This document shows positions 43,001 through 43,714 of a stretch of DNA of 43,714 nt, piece after piece. The stretch spans positions 1 to 43,714 of the forward strand of contig JALEZZ010000067.1 in NCBI GenBank assembly GCA_022773585.1, in the 5' to 3' direction. Positions within the stretch are counted from its first letter, which is position 1. The number at the start of each line of letters is the position of its first letter. This DNA comes from Selenomonas sp. (GTDB lineage Bacteria; Bacillota; Negativicutes; Selenomonadales; Selenomonadaceae). The position numbers were made by a program, and so were the translations under genes. Under the pieces are notes generated by a model. That model saw only the letters and a list, made by a program, of their open reading frames with translations. It was not told the origin of the DNA and did not search any database.

Positions 43001-43714
43001 CCACGGCTGGCAACATCGCGAAGTTCGATACGTACAACTTCGAGCTCCCCGCCGAAACGAAGGCGAACGATGTCCTCCTCCATCTCACGTCGAATGCAGA
43101 TACCAACATGCAGGGCAGCACGGTCAACGTCCATGCGGATGGCAGCACGAGCCTCAAGGATGCCGAGACCGTCTACCTCATCAAGAAAGATGGCGGCAAT
43201 CTGCTCACGGACACGGCCATCAAGCAGAACGTCGATGTCCTCGTCGGCGTCACGGCAAAGCTCAATGGCACCGTGACGAACGAAAACAACAACCTCGTCC
43301 TGACGACGAAAGCCGTGCCCGTAAGCAACTCGGGCGGCGGCGGATATTTCCCGCCGAGCCCGCCGAGCACGACGAGCACGACGGAGAAAACAGAAGAGAC
43401 GAGCAGCTCGGGCAGCTCCGGCGGCTCGGGAAGTTCGGAAAGCTCCGGCAGCACGACGAAGACGACCAGCAGCAATGCTGTCACCGTTGCGGCGGACAAG
43501 ACCGTCAAGAACGCATTCGGCGCTTATTCTGCGAAACGGAATGCGCGCGTCAAGATGGCGAGAAACACGCTGACCGTCACGGGCGACGTGGAAGGCACTG
43601 CCGCTGGCGCGAGCACCGCCTCTGGCGACGTCGCGCAGAACACCGTCACGGTGGCGGAGGGCGCAACGATCAGCGAGAACGTCTATGGCGCTCGGACGGA
43701 GGACGGCGCGGCAG
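40086..43714 (+). CDS. Large exported repeat protein, split frame at a C8 tract, cut by the window end
   Basis: ATG 40086 (after AGGGAGTGGGACATC) starts an extended signal peptide, MKRAYKPNNFYPHTKAERAL followed by a hydrophobic stretch ending LALGAA, as in autotransporter-type surface proteins. At 40201-40208 there are eight C. As written the frame then ends at 40292. The +1 frame continues without a stop from 40201 to the window end (about 1170 codons) beginning CWTDALGVEIGASVAHAETA. Seven C would join the two. The body is rich in Thr, Asn, Asp and Gly, with about three 100-residue repeats (about 41476-42400), beta-helix-like segments (NNTVTINGG, GDVYGGYSEK) and a Gly/Ser/Pro/Thr linker (43321-43470). 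No translocator or anchor domain is reached. It is probably an outer-membrane adhesin or autotransporter passenger. Confidence 0.75.
40201..40208 (+). repeat. C8 homopolymer in the signal-peptide region
   Basis: Eight consecutive C, immediately after the codons for ALGA of the signal peptide. The sequence before it is in one frame and the long body after it is in the next, so tract length decides whether the full protein is made. With 7 or 10 C the gene would be ON; with the 8 seen here it is OFF. Confidence 0.85.
41476..42400 (+). repeat. Three imperfect about 100-residue tandem repeats in the surface protein
   Basis: Units begin near 41476, 41786 and 42110. Each starts with an AGTATVTT or AGTATVRT type motif, then LxVD or LRID and Y-x-FTL or Y-x-FDL, DTFLTS-like, and the block LSLNKGESVTLL / LSLNKDDKVYLL / KKLKQGEKVYLL, then GTLAY or GTLTA. 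The periodicity suggests expansion by duplication, as in beta-solenoid surface passengers. Confidence 0.75.

Overview
The window reads as chromosomal DNA from a GC-rich member of the Negativicutes, most likely Selenomonadaceae (Selenomonas/Mitsuokella-like). This is an inference. The information-processing genes, the SEC-C methionine aminopeptidase and the consensus TTGACA/TATAAT promoters look like Firmicutes, while heptosyltransferase-like (GT9) enzymes and a large repetitive exported surface protein point to a cell with an outer membrane. Almost every gene is on the + strand; only the polysaccharide deacetylase is on the - strand.

Layout. 1-137: right end of an ISL3-type insertion sequence. 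138-6170: three tandem methyl-accepting chemotaxis genes; the IS and a nonsense codon break the first. 6209-9256: a short-chain dehydrogenase, a divergent polysaccharide deacetylase, a metallophosphatase, and a decayed metallo-beta-lactamase-fold hydrolase. 9294-15604: branched-chain amino acid genes ilvN-ilvC-leuC-leuD-leuB-ilvB. 15625-17309: pyrK-pyrD. 17504-23654: a LysR regulator, smc, a RelB-like/PIN-domain toxin-antitoxin pair, and ftsY. 23684-25139: a GT9-like glycosyltransferase behind a promoter with a poly-G spacer. 25161-28095: circularly permuted ATP-grasp, Alpha-E and transglutaminase genes behind an attenuator-like leader. 28213-30506: map and a DEAD-box helicase. 30590-33941: a nucleotidyltransferase-kinase fusion, a second GT9-like protein and a small HAD phosphatase behind a second poly-G promoter. 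34087-35382: phosphofructokinase with pyrophosphate-type motifs. 35460-35948: four tRNAs (fMet, fMet, Thr, Met). 35980-39428: rpmG-secE-nusG-rplK-rplA-rplJ-rplL. 39496-40085: gene-free repeat zone. 40086-end: a large exported repeat protein whose signal peptide and body are in different frames across a C8 tract.

The most notable pattern is three G/C homopolymer tracts placed where slippage would matter. Two nearly identical promoters carry G8 and G7 runs between the -35 and -10 boxes (spacers of 17 and 16) ahead of glycan-type genes. A C8 run sits at the signal-peptide end of the surface protein, where loss of one C would restore a frame that is open to the window end. Together they suggest phase-variable control of the cell surface. 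This rests on sequence alone; read-level or multi-strain data would decide it. Other points worth attention are the toxin-antitoxin pair between smc and ftsY, the ATP-grasp/Alpha-E/transglutaminase operon and its leader, a 185-bp inverted-repeat element after rplL, and the absence of rpoB directly after rplL.
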